NCBI RefSeq assembly: GCF_004348895.1 | Contig: NZ_RRZK01000024.1 | Span: 62,001 to 126,000 of the forward strand | DNA: 64,000 nucleotides | Direction of reading: 5' to 3' | Origin: Pseudomonas vancouverensis | Lineage (GTDB): Bacteria; Pseudomonadota; Gammaproteobacteria; Pseudomonadales; Pseudomonadaceae | Part shown: piece after piece, positions 34,646 through 43,305 of the stretch | Layout: every line of letters starts with the position of its first letter | Numbering within the stretch: position 1 is the first letter of the stretch | The notes under the pieces: model-generated | Database searches by the model: none | What the model was told of the DNA's origin: nothing | Seen by the model: the letters and a program-made list of their open reading frames with translations, nothing else | Program-made: the position numbers and the translations under genes

Positions 34646-34674
34646 TTGTCAAAGTACGCACTATTCAGTAAGAT
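34646..34674 (+). promoter_or_regulatory. Promoter of rplM-rpsI
   Basis: TTGTCA (34646-34651), 17-base spacer, TAAGAT (34669-34674). The transcript would start near 34681 and carry a leader of about 35 bases before rplM, with a GAGG ribosome site. Confidence 0.65.
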
Positions 34675-34715
34675 CCGCCGTCTAATTTACAGGGCGGCCC
34701 CTGAGGCTATAAAGA

Positions 34716-35144
34716 ATGAAAACTTTTACTGCTAAACCGGAAACAGTAAAGCGCGACTGGTTTGTCGTCGACGCTGCTGGTCAGACCCTGGGTCGTCTGG
34801 CCACCGAAATCGCGAGCCGTCTGCGTGGCAAGCACAAGCCTGAGTACACTCCTCACGTTGACACCGGCGACTACATCGTCGTAATCAACGCTGAGCAGAT
34901 CCGTGTGACCGGTGCTAAAACCACTGACAAAATGTACTACTCCCACTCCGGTTTCCCGGGCGGCATCAAGTCGATCAACTTTGAAAAGCTGATCGCCAAG
35001 GCCCCTGAGCGCGTGATCGAGACCGCGGTCAAAGGCATGCTGCCTAAGAACCCGCTGGGTCGCGACATGTACCGTAAGCTGAAAGTCTATGCGGGCGCTG
35101 CACACCCTCATACTGCTCAGCAGCCCCAAGAACTGAAGATTTAA
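34716..35144 (+). CDS. rplM: 50S ribosomal protein L13
   Basis: A 142-residue protein matching L13 in full: MKTFTAKPETVKRDWFVVDA, the conserved LGRLATEIASRLRGKHKPEY, and YYSHSGFPGGIKSINFEKL. Early-assembling large-subunit protein that binds 23S rRNA. It heads the L13-S9 operon, with rpsI starting 14 bases after its stop. In E. coli L13 represses its own mRNA; the short leader here leaves little room to judge whether that holds. Confidence 0.99.
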   Translation: MKTFTAKPETVKRDWFVVDAAGQTLGRLATEIASRLRGKHKPEYTPHVDTGDYIVVINAEQIRVTGAKTTDKMYYSHSGFPGGIKSINFEKLIAKAPERVIETAVKGMLPKNPLGRDMYRKLKVYAGAAHPHTAQQPQELKI

Positions 35145-35158
35145 CGGAATAGTTCATT

Positions 35159-35551
35159 ATGTCGGCGACTCAAAATTACGGCACTGGCCGTCGCAAGACC
35201 GCAACCGCACGCGTTTTCCTGCGTCCGGGTACTGGTAACATCTCCATCAACAACCGTTCGCTGGATAATTTCTTCGGCCGCGAAACTGCCCGCATGGTAG
35301 TTCGTCAGCCGCTGGAATTGACTGAGACTGTCGAGAAGTTCGACATCTACGTCACCGTGATCGGCGGTGGTGTGAGTGGTCAAGCTGGCGCAATCCGCCA
35401 CGGCATCACCCGCGCTCTGATGGACTACGACGAGACTCTGCGCAGCGCCCTGCGTAAAGCCGGCTTCGTAACCCGCGATGCTCGTGAAGTTGAACGTAAG
35501 AAAGTCGGTCTGCGTAAAGCGCGTAAGCGTCCGCAGTACTCGAAGCGTTAA
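35159..35551 (+). CDS. rpsI: 30S ribosomal protein S9
   Basis: A 130-residue S9 protein: NYGTGRRKTATARVFLRPGT at the start and the basic C-terminal tail ending RKRPQYSKR, which reaches the P-site tRNA. Second gene of the rplM-rpsI operon. Ends at a strong terminator. Confidence 0.99.
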   Translation: MSATQNYGTGRRKTATARVFLRPGTGNISINNRSLDNFFGRETARMVVRQPLELTETVEKFDIYVTVIGGGVSGQAGAIRHGITRALMDYDETLRSALRKAGFVTRDAREVERKKVGLRKARKRPQYSKR

Positions 35552-35572
35552 TTCGCTTTCACGTTCAAAAAA

Positions 35573-35607
35573 GAACGCCCAGTTTCCTCACGGAGCTGGG
35601 CGTTTTT
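35573..35607 (+). terminator. Terminator of rplM-rpsI
   Basis: AACGCCCAG / CTGGGCGTT stem with a 13-base loop and a run of seven T. Confidence 0.92.
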
Positions 35608-35645
35608 TTATGCGTGCGATTTATCAAAGAATTGCGCTGTGACAA

Positions 35646-35673
35646 CTTGCCACATTCGTAGACGCCCTATACT
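35646..35673 (+). promoter_or_regulatory. Candidate petABC promoter
   Basis: TATACT (35668-35673) is a good -10; CTTGCC lies 16 bases upstream, a weak -35. The leader to petA would be about 140 bases and AT-rich in its second half. Confidence 0.5.
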
Positions 35674-35819
35674 ACAAGGCTTGAGGGTGGTGGGCTCCGG
35701 TAATTACCTTGTCAGAATTGGGGCTTTTCATTACCATTCGGCAAAATTTTTATAAGTACATAGATTTATTTAGTAGATGCCTGATTTAACAGGCCACAAA
35801 GCTGATGGGAGAGGACTGA

Positions 35820-36413
35820 ATGAGCAATGACGGCGTGAATGCAGGCCGGCGTCGCTTCTTGGTAGCAGCCACATCCGTGGTGGGTGCTGCAGGAGCGGTG
35901 GGGGCTGCGGTCCCGTTCGTGGGGTCATGGTTTCCCAGTGCCAAGGCGAAAGCCGCTGGTGCACCGGTGAAAGTGAATGTCAGCAAAATCGAGCCAGGCC
36001 AGCAGATGATTGCTGAGTGGCGCGGCCAGCCGGTGTTCATTGTCCGCCGTACTCCGGAAATCCTGGGGAATCTGAAGAAGATCGAGGGCCAGCTGTCTGA
36101 CCCTACCTCCAAGAACTCGACACAACCTGCTTATGTTGATCCGGAAACGCGTTCGATCAAGCCTGAGGTTCTGCTGCTGATCGGTATCTGCACGCACCTG
36201 GGTTGCTCTCCCACCTTCCGTCCCGAAGTGGCACCTGCGGATCTGGGCAAAGACTGGGTAGGCGGTTATTTCTGCCCTTGCCACGGTTCCCATTACGATC
36301 TGGCTGGCCGCGTCTACAAGTCGCAACCCGCGCCTTTGAACCTGCCAGTTCCCCCGCATTCCTATGAGACCAACGACATCATTGTCATTGGCGTCGATAC
36401 GGAGAAAGCGTGA
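35820..36413 (+). CDS. petA: Ubiquinol-cytochrome c reductase, Rieske iron-sulfur subunit
   Basis: A 197-residue Rieske protein. The twin-arginine type N-terminus (NAGRRRFLVAATS) leads into one membrane helix. The [2Fe-2S] ligands are in GICTHLGCSP and CPCHGSHYD. It carries electrons from quinol to cytochrome c1 on the periplasmic side of the inner membrane. First gene of petABC; its stop overlaps the petB start (TGATG). Confidence 0.98.
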   Translation: MSNDGVNAGRRRFLVAATSVVGAAGAVGAAVPFVGSWFPSAKAKAAGAPVKVNVSKIEPGQQMIAEWRGQPVFIVRRTPEILGNLKKIEGQLSDPTSKNSTQPAYVDPETRSIKPEVLLLIGICTHLGCSPTFRPEVAPADLGKDWVGGYFCPCHGSHYDLAGRVYKSQPAPLNLPVPPHSYETNDIIVIGVDTEKA

Positions 36414-37624
36414 TGAGCAAGTTCATGGATTGGGTTGATGCGCGCTTTCCCGCCACCAAGATGTGGGAAGACCATCTCAGCAAGTATTACGCTCCGAAGA
36501 ACTTCAACTTCTTCTACTTCTTTGGCTCGCTGGCATTGCTCGTTCTGGTCAACCAGATCGTTACCGGTGTCTGGCTGACCATGAGCTACACCCCTTCGGC
36601 GGAGGAGGCCTTTGCTTCCGTCGAATACATCATGCGTGACGTCGAGTACGGCTCGATCCTGCGCCTGCTGCACTCCACCGGCGCTTCGGCGTTCTTCATC
36701 GTGGTCTATCTGCACATGTTCCGTGGCCTGCTCTACGGTTCGTACCAGAAGCCCCGTGAGCTGGTCTGGGTGTTCGGCATGCTGATCTACCTGGCGCTGA
36801 TGGCTGAAGCCTTCATGGGTTACTTGCTGCCGTGGGGCCAGATGTCCTACTGGGGTGCCCAGGTGATCATCTCGCTGTTCGGTGCGATCCCGGTCATCGG
36901 TAACGACCTGACCCAGTGGATCCGTGGTGACTACCTGATTTCCGGTATTACCCTGAACCGCTTCTTCGCCCTGCACGTGGTGGCCCTGCCGATCGTTATC
37001 CTCGGTCTGGTAGTGCTGCATATCCTGGCGTTGCACGAAGTGGGTTCGAACAACCCGGACGGCGTGGACATCAAGAAGCACAAGGACGAAAACGGCATAC
37101 CGCTGGACGGCATCGCCTTCCACCCGTACTACACCGTGAAAGATATCGTCGGCGTGGTGGTGTTCCTGTTCATCTTCTGCTCGATCGTGTTCTTCTTCCC
37201 GGAAATGGGCGGCTACTTCCTCGAAAAACCGAACTTTGAAGTGGCGAACGCGTTCAAGACCCCAGAGCACATCGCTCCGGTCTGGTACTTCACGCCGTTC
37301 TACGCGATCTTGCGTGCGGTGCCGGACAAGCTCTTTGGCGTTATCGCCATGGGTGCGGCCATTGCGGTGCTGTTCGTCCTGCCCTGGCTCGACCGTAGCC
37401 CGGTCAAGTCGATGCGCTACAAAGGCTGGCTGAGCAAAATCTGGCTCTGGGTGTTCTGCATCTCGTTCGTGATCCTGGGTGTGCTGGGTGTCCTGGCGCC
37501 GACTCCAGAGCGTACGTTGCTGTCGCAGGTATGTACCTTCCTGTACTTCGCCTACTTCATTCTGATGCCTTTCTACACCAGGCTCGAGAAGACCAAACCG
37601 GTACCGGAAAGGGTGACTGGCTGA
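36413..37624 (+). CDS. petB: Cytochrome b subunit of the bc1 complex
   Basis: A 403-residue polytopic protein with the cytochrome b hallmarks: paired heme-ligand histidines (LHSTGASAFFIVVYLHMFRG and LHVVALPIVILGLVVLHILA), GYLLPWGQMSYWGA, and the Qo-site segment PEHIAPVWYFTPFYA (PEWY variant written here as PVWY). ATG at 36413 is preferred over GTG at 36410. The stop overlaps the petC start (TGATG), implying translational coupling. Confidence 0.98.
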   Translation: MSKFMDWVDARFPATKMWEDHLSKYYAPKNFNFFYFFGSLALLVLVNQIVTGVWLTMSYTPSAEEAFASVEYIMRDVEYGSILRLLHSTGASAFFIVVYLHMFRGLLYGSYQKPRELVWVFGMLIYLALMAEAFMGYLLPWGQMSYWGAQVIISLFGAIPVIGNDLTQWIRGDYLISGITLNRFFALHVVALPIVILGLVVLHILALHEVGSNNPDGVDIKKHKDENGIPLDGIAFHPYYTVKDIVGVVVFLFIFCSIVFFFPEMGGYFLEKPNFEVANAFKTPEHIAPVWYFTPFYAILRAVPDKLFGVIAMGAAIAVLFVLPWLDRSPVKSMRYKGWLSKIWLWVFCISFVILGVLGVLAPTPERTLLSQVCTFLYFAYFILMPFYTRLEKTKPVPERVTG

Positions 37625-38406
37625 TGAAAAAACTATTTGCTGTTTTGATGCTTGCTGCGCTGCCAGTGTTTGCTTTCGCAGCTGAACACGGTGGCCCTGA
37701 GCTGGAAAAAGTCGACATCGACGTTTCCGATAAAGCCGCCATGCAGGACGGTGCACGCACGTTCGCCAACTACTGCATGGGTTGCCACAGTGCCAAGTTC
37801 CAACGCTATGAGCGTGTTGCTGACGACCTGGGCATTCCCCACGAGTTGATGCTCGAGAAGCTGGTGTTCACCGGTGCCAAGATCGGTGACCACATGTCCA
37901 TCGGCATGCAGCCGGCAGATGCCAAGGCCTGGTTTGGCGCGGCACCACCGGACCTGACCCTGGTGGCTCGCGTTCGCGGTACCGACTGGCTCTACGGTTA
38001 CCTGAAGTCGTTCTACGAAGACCCGTCGCGCCCTTGGGGTGTGAACAACAAGGTCTTCCCGAACGTGGGCATGCCTAACGTCCTGGTCGGCCTGCAGGGT
38101 CGTCAGGTGATCGGCTGCAAACAGGTACAGATCGTCGAAGACGGCAAGAAGCAATATGATCCTTTGACCGGTACGCCTTTGACTCACGAAGCGTGCGATC
38201 AAATGACCATCGTGCCGAAAAGCGGTGCTCTGACCGAAGAGCAATTCGATGAGAAGGTCAAGAATCTGGTAACCTTCCTGGCTTACTCGGCTAACCCGGT
38301 TAAGCTGCAACATCAGCGCATCGGTACATACGTATTGCTGTACCTGGCGTTCTTCTTCGTATTCGCTTATCTGCTCAAGCGCGAATACTGGAAAGACGTG
38401 CACTGA
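37624..38406 (+). CDS. petC: Cytochrome c1
   Basis: A 260-residue protein with a Sec signal peptide (MKKLFAVLMLAALPVFAFA), heme-binding CMGCH at 51-55, and a C-terminal membrane anchor (TYVLLYLAFFFVFAYLLKRE). It takes electrons from the Rieske protein and passes them to soluble cytochrome c. Encoded separately from cytochrome b rather than as the fused precursor known in some alphaproteobacteria. Confidence 0.98.
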   Translation: MKKLFAVLMLAALPVFAFAAEHGGPELEKVDIDVSDKAAMQDGARTFANYCMGCHSAKFQRYERVADDLGIPHELMLEKLVFTGAKIGDHMSIGMQPADAKAWFGAAPPDLTLVARVRGTDWLYGYLKSFYEDPSRPWGVNNKVFPNVGMPNVLVGLQGRQVIGCKQVQIVEDGKKQYDPLTGTPLTHEACDQMTIVPKSGALTEEQFDEKVKNLVTFLAYSANPVKLQHQRIGTYVLLYLAFFFVFAYLLKREYWKDVH

Positions 38407-38433
38407 TACAAGCTTCAAGCTATTGCTGTTAAT

Positions 38434-38519
38434 CGCGCGCGCCCAAGGGTGCTTCCGATACGCAATGAACCTGGTGATCCAGGTCTTGCGGGAAGCGCCC
38501 TCTGGGCGCGCTCGTTTTT
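38434..38519 (+). terminator. Long-stem hairpin and T-run after petC
   Basis: Arms 38434-38456 and 38491-38514 pair over about 20 positions (CGCGCCC...GCTTCC with GGAAGC...GGGCGCG), enclosing a loop of about 34 bases, then TTTTTC. It works as a terminator candidate between petC and sspA; the long arms are unusual. Confidence 0.7.
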
Positions 38520-38556
38520 CCGCTTCCGATAATGTCTACAAGCGAGGAGGATCGCC

Positions 38557-39174
38557 ATGGGCGTGACCAATCGGTTGGCCTGTTACTCCGACCCCGCCGA
38601 CCACTATTCCCACCGAGTGCGCATCGTACTGGCAGAGAAGGGTGTCAGCGCAGAGATCATTTACGTGGAGGCTGGTCGTCAGCCACCTAAACTGATTGAA
38701 GTGAACCCTTACGGCAGTTTGCCCACGCTGGTCGATCGTGACCTGGCGCTGTGGGAGTCGACAGTGGTGATGGAATATCTCGATGAGCGTTACCCGCACC
38801 CGCCGCTCCTGCCGGTTTATCCCGTGGCGCGTGCGAACAGTCGACTGCTGATGCACCGCATCCAGCGCGACTGGTGTGGTCTGGTGGATCTGATTCTGGA
38901 TTCGCGCACCAAGGAGGCTGCCCGTGCCGTGGCTCGTAAAGAGTTGCGCGAGAGCCTGACCGGCGTGTCGCCGTTGTTCGCCGACAAGCCATTTTTCCTC
39001 AGTGAGGAACAAAGCCTGGTGGATTGCTGCCTATTGCCAATACTCTGGCGATTGCCGATTCTGGGTATAGAACTGCCGCGGCCGGCCAAGCCGCTGCTCG
39101 ATTACATGGAGCGTCAATTTGCGCGTGAGGCTTTCCAGGCAAGTCTGTCTGGTGTCGAACGCGATATGCGCTAA
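38557..39174 (+). CDS. sspA: Stringent starvation protein A
   Basis: A 205-residue glutathione-transferase-fold protein: N-terminal thioredoxin-like part (LACYSDPADHYSHRVRIVLA, NPYGSLPTLVDRDLALWEST) and a helical C-terminal part. SspA binds RNA polymerase and shifts transcription in stationary phase and acid stress; it lacks GST activity. GAGGAGG lies upstream of the ATG. Followed 16 bases later by sspB, as in other gammaproteobacteria. Confidence 0.96.
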   Translation: MGVTNRLACYSDPADHYSHRVRIVLAEKGVSAEIIYVEAGRQPPKLIEVNPYGSLPTLVDRDLALWESTVVMEYLDERYPHPPLLPVYPVARANSRLLMHRIQRDWCGLVDLILDSRTKEAARAVARKELRESLTGVSPLFADKPFFLSEEQSLVDCCLLPILWRLPILGIELPRPAKPLLDYMERQFAREAFQASLSGVERDMR

Positions 39175-39190
39175 GGCTTAAGGAGCCGCT

Positions 39191-39604
39191 ATGAACTCCA
39201 GTCGACCTTATCTGGTCCGTGCGCTCTATGAGTGGATTGTGGATAACGATTGCACCCCGCACATGCTGGTCAATTCCGAATATCCGTCGGTGCAGGTCCC
39301 TCAGGGGTTTGCCAGTGACGGTCAGATTGTCCTGAACGTATCGCCACAAGCCGTACGTCACCTGCATATGGACAACGACGCGGTCAGCTTCGAAGGCCGC
39401 TTTGGTGGCGTCCCGCACACCCTGTACGTGCCTATCGCCTCCATCCTGGGGATTTATGCCCGGGAGAACGGCCAGGGCATGGTGTTTGATCTGGAATCGC
39501 CGATGGATGACGAAGACGAGATCGAGCCCGATGATGATTTGCCGCCACCGGACAGCGAGCCGCCGCGCCCAAGCGGTCGGCCAAGTCTGAAAGTGGTGAA
39601 GTAA
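39191..39604 (+). CDS. sspB: ClpXP protease specificity-enhancing factor
   Basis: A 137-residue adaptor. A folded N-terminal ssrA-binding domain (YLVRALYEWIVDNDCTPHML, then FGGVPHTLYVPIASILGIYA) is followed by an acidic flexible linker and the C-terminal ClpX-binding tail (GRPSLKVVK). It delivers ssrA-tagged proteins from stalled ribosomes to ClpXP. Operon with sspA. Confidence 0.96.
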   Translation: MNSSRPYLVRALYEWIVDNDCTPHMLVNSEYPSVQVPQGFASDGQIVLNVSPQAVRHLHMDNDAVSFEGRFGGVPHTLYVPIASILGIYARENGQGMVFDLESPMDDEDEIEPDDDLPPPDSEPPRPSGRPSLKVVK

Positions 39605-39605
39605 T

Positions 39606-39637
39606 AAAAAAGGCGATCCGGATGGATCGCCTTTTTT
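39606..39637. terminator. Bidirectional terminator between sspB and dolP
   Basis: AAAAAAGGCGATCC / GGATCGCCTTTTTT around a 4-base loop, between convergent genes. Confidence 0.93.
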
Positions 39638-39654
39638 GTATCTGTTGATGGCTG

Positions 39655-40233
39655 TCAGTCGATGTACTCAAACAGCTTCACAATCTTCTGCACGCCGGAA
39701 ACGCCCTGCACCAGGTTGGTGGCCTGTTGGGCTTCCTGCTTGGTCAGCAGGCCCAGCAGATAAACGATACCGTTTTCAGTGACGACCTTGATGCGTGAAC
39801 CCGGGATGTTTGCGTCGGCGAGCATCTGGGTCTTGATCTTGGAGGTCAGCCAGGTGTCGTTCTGACGGGCCAGGAAGCTGGAGGGCGGCAGGACCTGAAG
39901 TTCGTTGTGCACTTTCTTCACGCGTTGCACAGCGGCGGCGGCCTGCTCGGCCTTGGCCTTGAGGTCTTCGCGTGGCGTTTGTCCGGCCAGCAGTACCACG
40001 CCGTTATAACTGGTCACGACGATATGCGAGTCTTTATCCAGGGCCGGGTCGGCCTTGGCGACGTTCACGCCGACCTTGGTGTCGATCAGGGAGTCATCGA
40101 TCTTGCTGCCCAGTGTGCGTGTGCCACGGTCATCTTCAATAGGGGCTTCACGGCTGGCATTCACCACCGAGGTGCAGCCGCTGATGCCGAGGCACAGGGT
40201 CAAGGCCAGTAGGCCAAGGCGATTAGGGGTCAT
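39655..40233 (-). CDS. dolP: Dual-BON-domain outer-membrane lipoprotein DolP
   Basis: A 192-residue lipoprotein: lipobox GISGC (Cys20), BON domain 1 about 45-115 and BON domain 2 about 122-190 (SRIKVVTENGIVYLLGLL). DolP (YraP) supports outer-membrane integrity and BAM function in E. coli. Last gene of the lpoA-yraN-diaA-dolP series; its start overlaps the diaA stop (ATGA). Confidence 0.93.
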   Translation of the reverse strand: MTPNRLGLLALTLCLGISGCTSVVNASREAPIEDDRGTRTLGSKIDDSLIDTKVGVNVAKADPALDKDSHIVVTSYNGVVLLAGQTPREDLKAKAEQAAAAVQRVKKVHNELQVLPPSSFLARQNDTWLTSKIKTQMLADANIPGSRIKVVTENGIVYLLGLLTKQEAQQATNLVQGVSGVQKIVKLFEYID

Positions 40234-40823
40234 TCTTCACTCCCGAACAATTGGCTGTCGATCAAGTCGCAAAGGCAATGGATCGCCAGCAGGTGGACTT
40301 CCTGAATTCGAGCGGTGACGTTGGCGGGGACGCGAATCTCGACGTCCTCGGGCAGCAGGAGCGATGCCATGCCGCCGCCGTCACGACCCGTCAATGCTAC
40401 GACAATCATTTCGCGATCATGTGCGGCCTGGATCGCTTGAATGATGTTGGCCGAATTGCCGCTGGTGGAAATCGCCAGCAACACATCGCCCGGTTGGCCG
40501 AGTGCGCGGATCTGTTTCGAGAAAATTTCGTTGTAGCTGTAGTCATTGGCGATCGAGGTGATCGTCGAGCTGTCGGTGGTCAGGGCGATGGCCGGCAGGC
40601 TTGGCCGCTCGCGTTCGAAGCGATTGAGCAGCTCGGAAGAGAAATGCTGGGCATCGCCGGCGGAGCCACCGTTGCCGCAAGAAAGCATTTTGCCTTCGTT
40701 GAGCAGCGCGTTGACCATGATTTGGCTGGCTTGCTCGATGTGCGGTGCAAGAACTTCCATCGCCTGTTGCTTGGTGTCGATACTGGCCTGAAAAAGCTGG
40801 CGAATTCGGGATTGCATGTCCAT
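40230..40823 (-). CDS. diaA: SIS-domain protein DiaA (annotated elsewhere as GmhA-like isomerase)
   Basis: A 197-residue SIS-domain protein: MLSCGNGGSAGDAQHFSSEL, ALTTDSSTITSIANDYSYNE and LLAISTSGNSANIIQAI. These motifs are shared by DiaA, which binds DnaA and promotes initiation at oriC, and by GmhA, sedoheptulose-7-phosphate isomerase. The position between yraN and dolP matches E. coli diaA, which decides the symbol. The start at 40823 has AAGG 7 bases ahead; a second ATG follows two codons later. Many Pseudomonas annotations name this gmhA, so an isomerase role is not excluded. Confidence 0.8.
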   Translation of the reverse strand: MDMQSRIRQLFQASIDTKQQAMEVLAPHIEQASQIMVNALLNEGKMLSCGNGGSAGDAQHFSSELLNRFERERPSLPAIALTTDSSTITSIANDYSYNEIFSKQIRALGQPGDVLLAISTSGNSANIIQAIQAAHDREMIVVALTGRDGGGMASLLLPEDVEIRVPANVTARIQEVHLLAIHCLCDLIDSQLFGSEE

Positions 40824-40921
40824 CTGTGTGACCTTAAGTAGCGCGGCTGTTTGGCACATGAATGTGCAGCCCGCAAAGCAAAGAGCAAAAGTGTTGGGTG
40901 TCCGGTGCGGAGTACGGGCAG

Positions 40922-41284
40922 TCAGCCGTCGAAGGCATTCTGCAGCCAGTTCAACTGATCGAGATCGCTGTCGATGGCAATCACGTCGAAACGGCAGGGG
41001 GAATTGGCCCAACGCGACTCGCGCTGAAGAAAATACTGCGCGGCGAAAATCAGTTTCTGCCGTTTGCGCCCGTCGATACTATCGAGTGCGCCACCCCATT
41101 GGGTGTTTTTACGGTAGCGGACTTCGACGAATACTACTGTATCGCCATCTAGCATGACCAGATCAAGCTCGCCGCGTTTACACAACCAGTTCTGCGCCAG
41201 CAGGCGCAGACCCTGTTGTTGCAGATGCTCGAGCGCTTGGCGCTCGGCATCCTTGCCGCTTTGCTGACTTGACCTGTCGGGCAT
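40922..41284 (-). CDS. yraN: YraN family protein (UPF0102), nuclease-like fold
   Basis: A 120-residue protein with the restriction-endonuclease-like core of UPF0102: GKDAERQALEHLQQQGLRLL, GELDLVMLDGDTVVFVEVRYR (E-D-x(n)-E-V-R, a PD-(D/E)XK variant) and GRKRQKLIFAAQYFL. Biological role unproven. Its start overlaps the lpoA stop (TGATG), so it is translated with lpoA; a gap of 98 bases separates it from diaA. Confidence 0.92.
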   Translation of the reverse strand: MPDRSSQQSGKDAERQALEHLQQQGLRLLAQNWLCKRGELDLVMLDGDTVVFVEVRYRKNTQWGGALDSIDGRKRQKLIFAAQYFLQRESRWANSPCRFDVIAIDSDLDQLNWLQNAFDG

Positions 41285-43095
41285 CAGCGCGGGGTGTCCG
41301 GCAGGCGCTGAACCTGGCCGTTGACGAATTGAGCCCAGGGCAGCTGGCGCACCACGCGCTGGTTCTGAGTGATGCCAAGGCTGCCCGATTGACCTTCGAT
41401 GCGGCTGTCCGGCAGGGCCTTGAGCTGACCCAGGCGTGGGGCCAGGCGGTAGGCGTCGACGCCCATGGCGTACAGACGGCCGAGGCTACCGGCCGCTTGT
41501 GGCCATTGCGCGGTGACCTGGCTGCGCAACGGGTCATTGGCGTCCAGCAACCAAGGCGTTTCGCAGAAGCGAATGCCGTTCATGTCGTTGTACTGGTTTA
41601 CGTCGCCGCTGGCGCTGAAGACGTGGGAAGTGGCGTAGACCGGAACGTCACCGGCGTACTGGAAGTTCAGCGTCGGCTTGATCTGTTGCGCCTGCTGCGG
41701 AGTGGCGGCGAGGAAGATGAATTCGATGTCCTGGCGACGCGAAGGCTGTGCAGCTACCTGCGAACCAACGGTGCTTTGCAGGCTCTTGGCGCGGCCTTCA
41801 CTCTGGCGCAGCTGGAACATGTCGGCGATTTGCTGGGCCAGTTGCACAGGCTGGTCAACGCGCTCGGTGGCCACGATGCTGCCGCCATTGGCTTGCCAAT
41901 CCTGGCTGAAGGCCTTCAATACGCGGTCACCCCATTCGCCTTTCGGCACCATGATGGCGGCGCGGTGCAGGCCGTCGGCGCGGGCGCGGCGGGAGACTTC
42001 GCGAGCTTCGTCTTCGGCGGCGAGGCCGAACTGGAACAGTTGTGCCGGACCTTGATCGCCTTCGCTGTAGTTCAGCGCCAGGGTGGTGATCGGCAGTTGC
42101 GGGCGCGTGCTCAGTTGTTTGACCAGCGGCTTCTCCAGTGGGCCAACCACCAGTTGCACGCCATCGGCCTGGGCCTTGCGGTAGAACTCATCCATCGAGG
42201 TCAGGCGCGAGCTGTCATAGAACTCGATGGCCGGCGGTTTCTGCCCTGCCTGTTGCGCCTGGTAGTGAGCGGCCATGAAGCCATCACGCAATGCCTTGCC
42301 GACCGAGGCCAGCGGGCCGTCCTGTGGCAGCAGCAGGGCAATTTTGCTCAGCGGTTGACTGGCAAGCTCCTTGAGTTTGGTCAGTGGCAGCGGCAGTTGA
42401 ATGGCTGCCGGGTGTTTCGGGTTCTGCGCGCGCCAGTTGTCGATGGCGGCTTGCTGCTGTTCCAGGGTGCCGGCGGACTTTACCGCCAGTGCCAGGCCCA
42501 TCCAGCCACCGAGGGTGTCAGTGGTGTTGGGTTGCAACTGATCGGTCGGCAGCGAGGCGATCAGCGCCCAGATGGCTTCGTGGTTTTTCGCAGCGGCTTC
42601 ACCGCTCAGCATCGGTGCAATGGTAATGCGTTCCCGTGCGGCGGCGAGTGTCTGGCCATCGGCTTCCAGTGCGCGGGCATGCACAGCGCCGGTCCGAACC
42701 TGTTGGTCGGCAGGCATTTCGCTCAGGCGTTGCAGGCTAGGGTGGCTCAAGGCAGTCAGTGCGGCCTTGGGCTGGTTGCGGGTCATCGCCAGTTCAGCCG
42801 CCAGGGTGCTGGCGAAGATCTGTTGGCCCGGTTTGAGCTGTTCGATCGGCACCAGTTGCAGGATTTGCGCGGATTGGCCGGCATTGCCCTGGCGGTAGGC
42901 GAGGTCGGCTGCGCTCAAGCGCAACAGCGCCGCATCTTCCGGCGATTTGCTTTGGGAAGCCTTCTCGAGCAGTTGCTCGATGCTGGCGTCCGGAGTCCGG
43001 GGAAGTTCGCCAAGGCTGGAGGAGGGCGAGCTGGCGCAAGCCGCCAGCAAGGCAGCAAGGCAGAGGGCAGATAACAGCCGCAGGCAAGCGATCAT
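41284..43095 (-). CDS. lpoA: Penicillin-binding protein activator LpoA
   Basis: A 603-residue lipoprotein (lipobox LLAAC, Cys20). The N-terminal helical TPR-like half is followed by a C-terminal periplasmic-binding-protein-like domain (IALLLPQDGPLASVGKALRD, LVVGPLEKPLVKQL, EFIFLAATPQQAQQIKPTL). LpoA reaches through the wall from the outer membrane to activate the PBP1a-type synthase. Somewhat shorter than the E. coli protein (678). Divergent from rsmI, as in E. coli. Confidence 0.95.
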   Translation of the reverse strand: MIACLRLLSALCLAALLAACASSPSSSLGELPRTPDASIEQLLEKASQSKSPEDAALLRLSAADLAYRQGNAGQSAQILQLVPIEQLKPGQQIFASTLAAELAMTRNQPKAALTALSHPSLQRLSEMPADQQVRTGAVHARALEADGQTLAAARERITIAPMLSGEAAAKNHEAIWALIASLPTDQLQPNTTDTLGGWMGLALAVKSAGTLEQQQAAIDNWRAQNPKHPAAIQLPLPLTKLKELASQPLSKIALLLPQDGPLASVGKALRDGFMAAHYQAQQAGQKPPAIEFYDSSRLTSMDEFYRKAQADGVQLVVGPLEKPLVKQLSTRPQLPITTLALNYSEGDQGPAQLFQFGLAAEDEAREVSRRARADGLHRAAIMVPKGEWGDRVLKAFSQDWQANGGSIVATERVDQPVQLAQQIADMFQLRQSEGRAKSLQSTVGSQVAAQPSRRQDIEFIFLAATPQQAQQIKPTLNFQYAGDVPVYATSHVFSASGDVNQYNDMNGIRFCETPWLLDANDPLRSQVTAQWPQAAGSLGRLYAMGVDAYRLAPRLGQLKALPDSRIEGQSGSLGITQNQRVVRQLPWAQFVNGQVQRLPDTPR

Positions 43096-43305
43096 GTAAG
43101 TGTTCCTGATACTCGATCAAATTAGCGTGGAATTGTACCCAAGCACTGGCCGGGGCGCGATGTTACTGGCGTGAATCGATCAATTTAGCTGGTGTAAATG
43201 TTGCGTCAGCGCACAAACCCTCGTGAAAGCCCTGGTCGCTTGCGCGTATCGCCGGCGCCGCTACGCGCTACAATGGCGACTTTTACCGATCATGAGGTGT
43301 GCGCT

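Noticed and set aside
38434..38519. The hairpin after petC as a REP element
   Set aside because: The arms lack the REP core and a T-run follows, so a terminator is the better explanation.
41269..43074. A 601-codon open frame on the plus strand opposite lpoA
   Set aside because: It is the mirror of lpoA, which has a lipobox and full family match; long antisense frames are common in high-GC genes with strong third-position bias.
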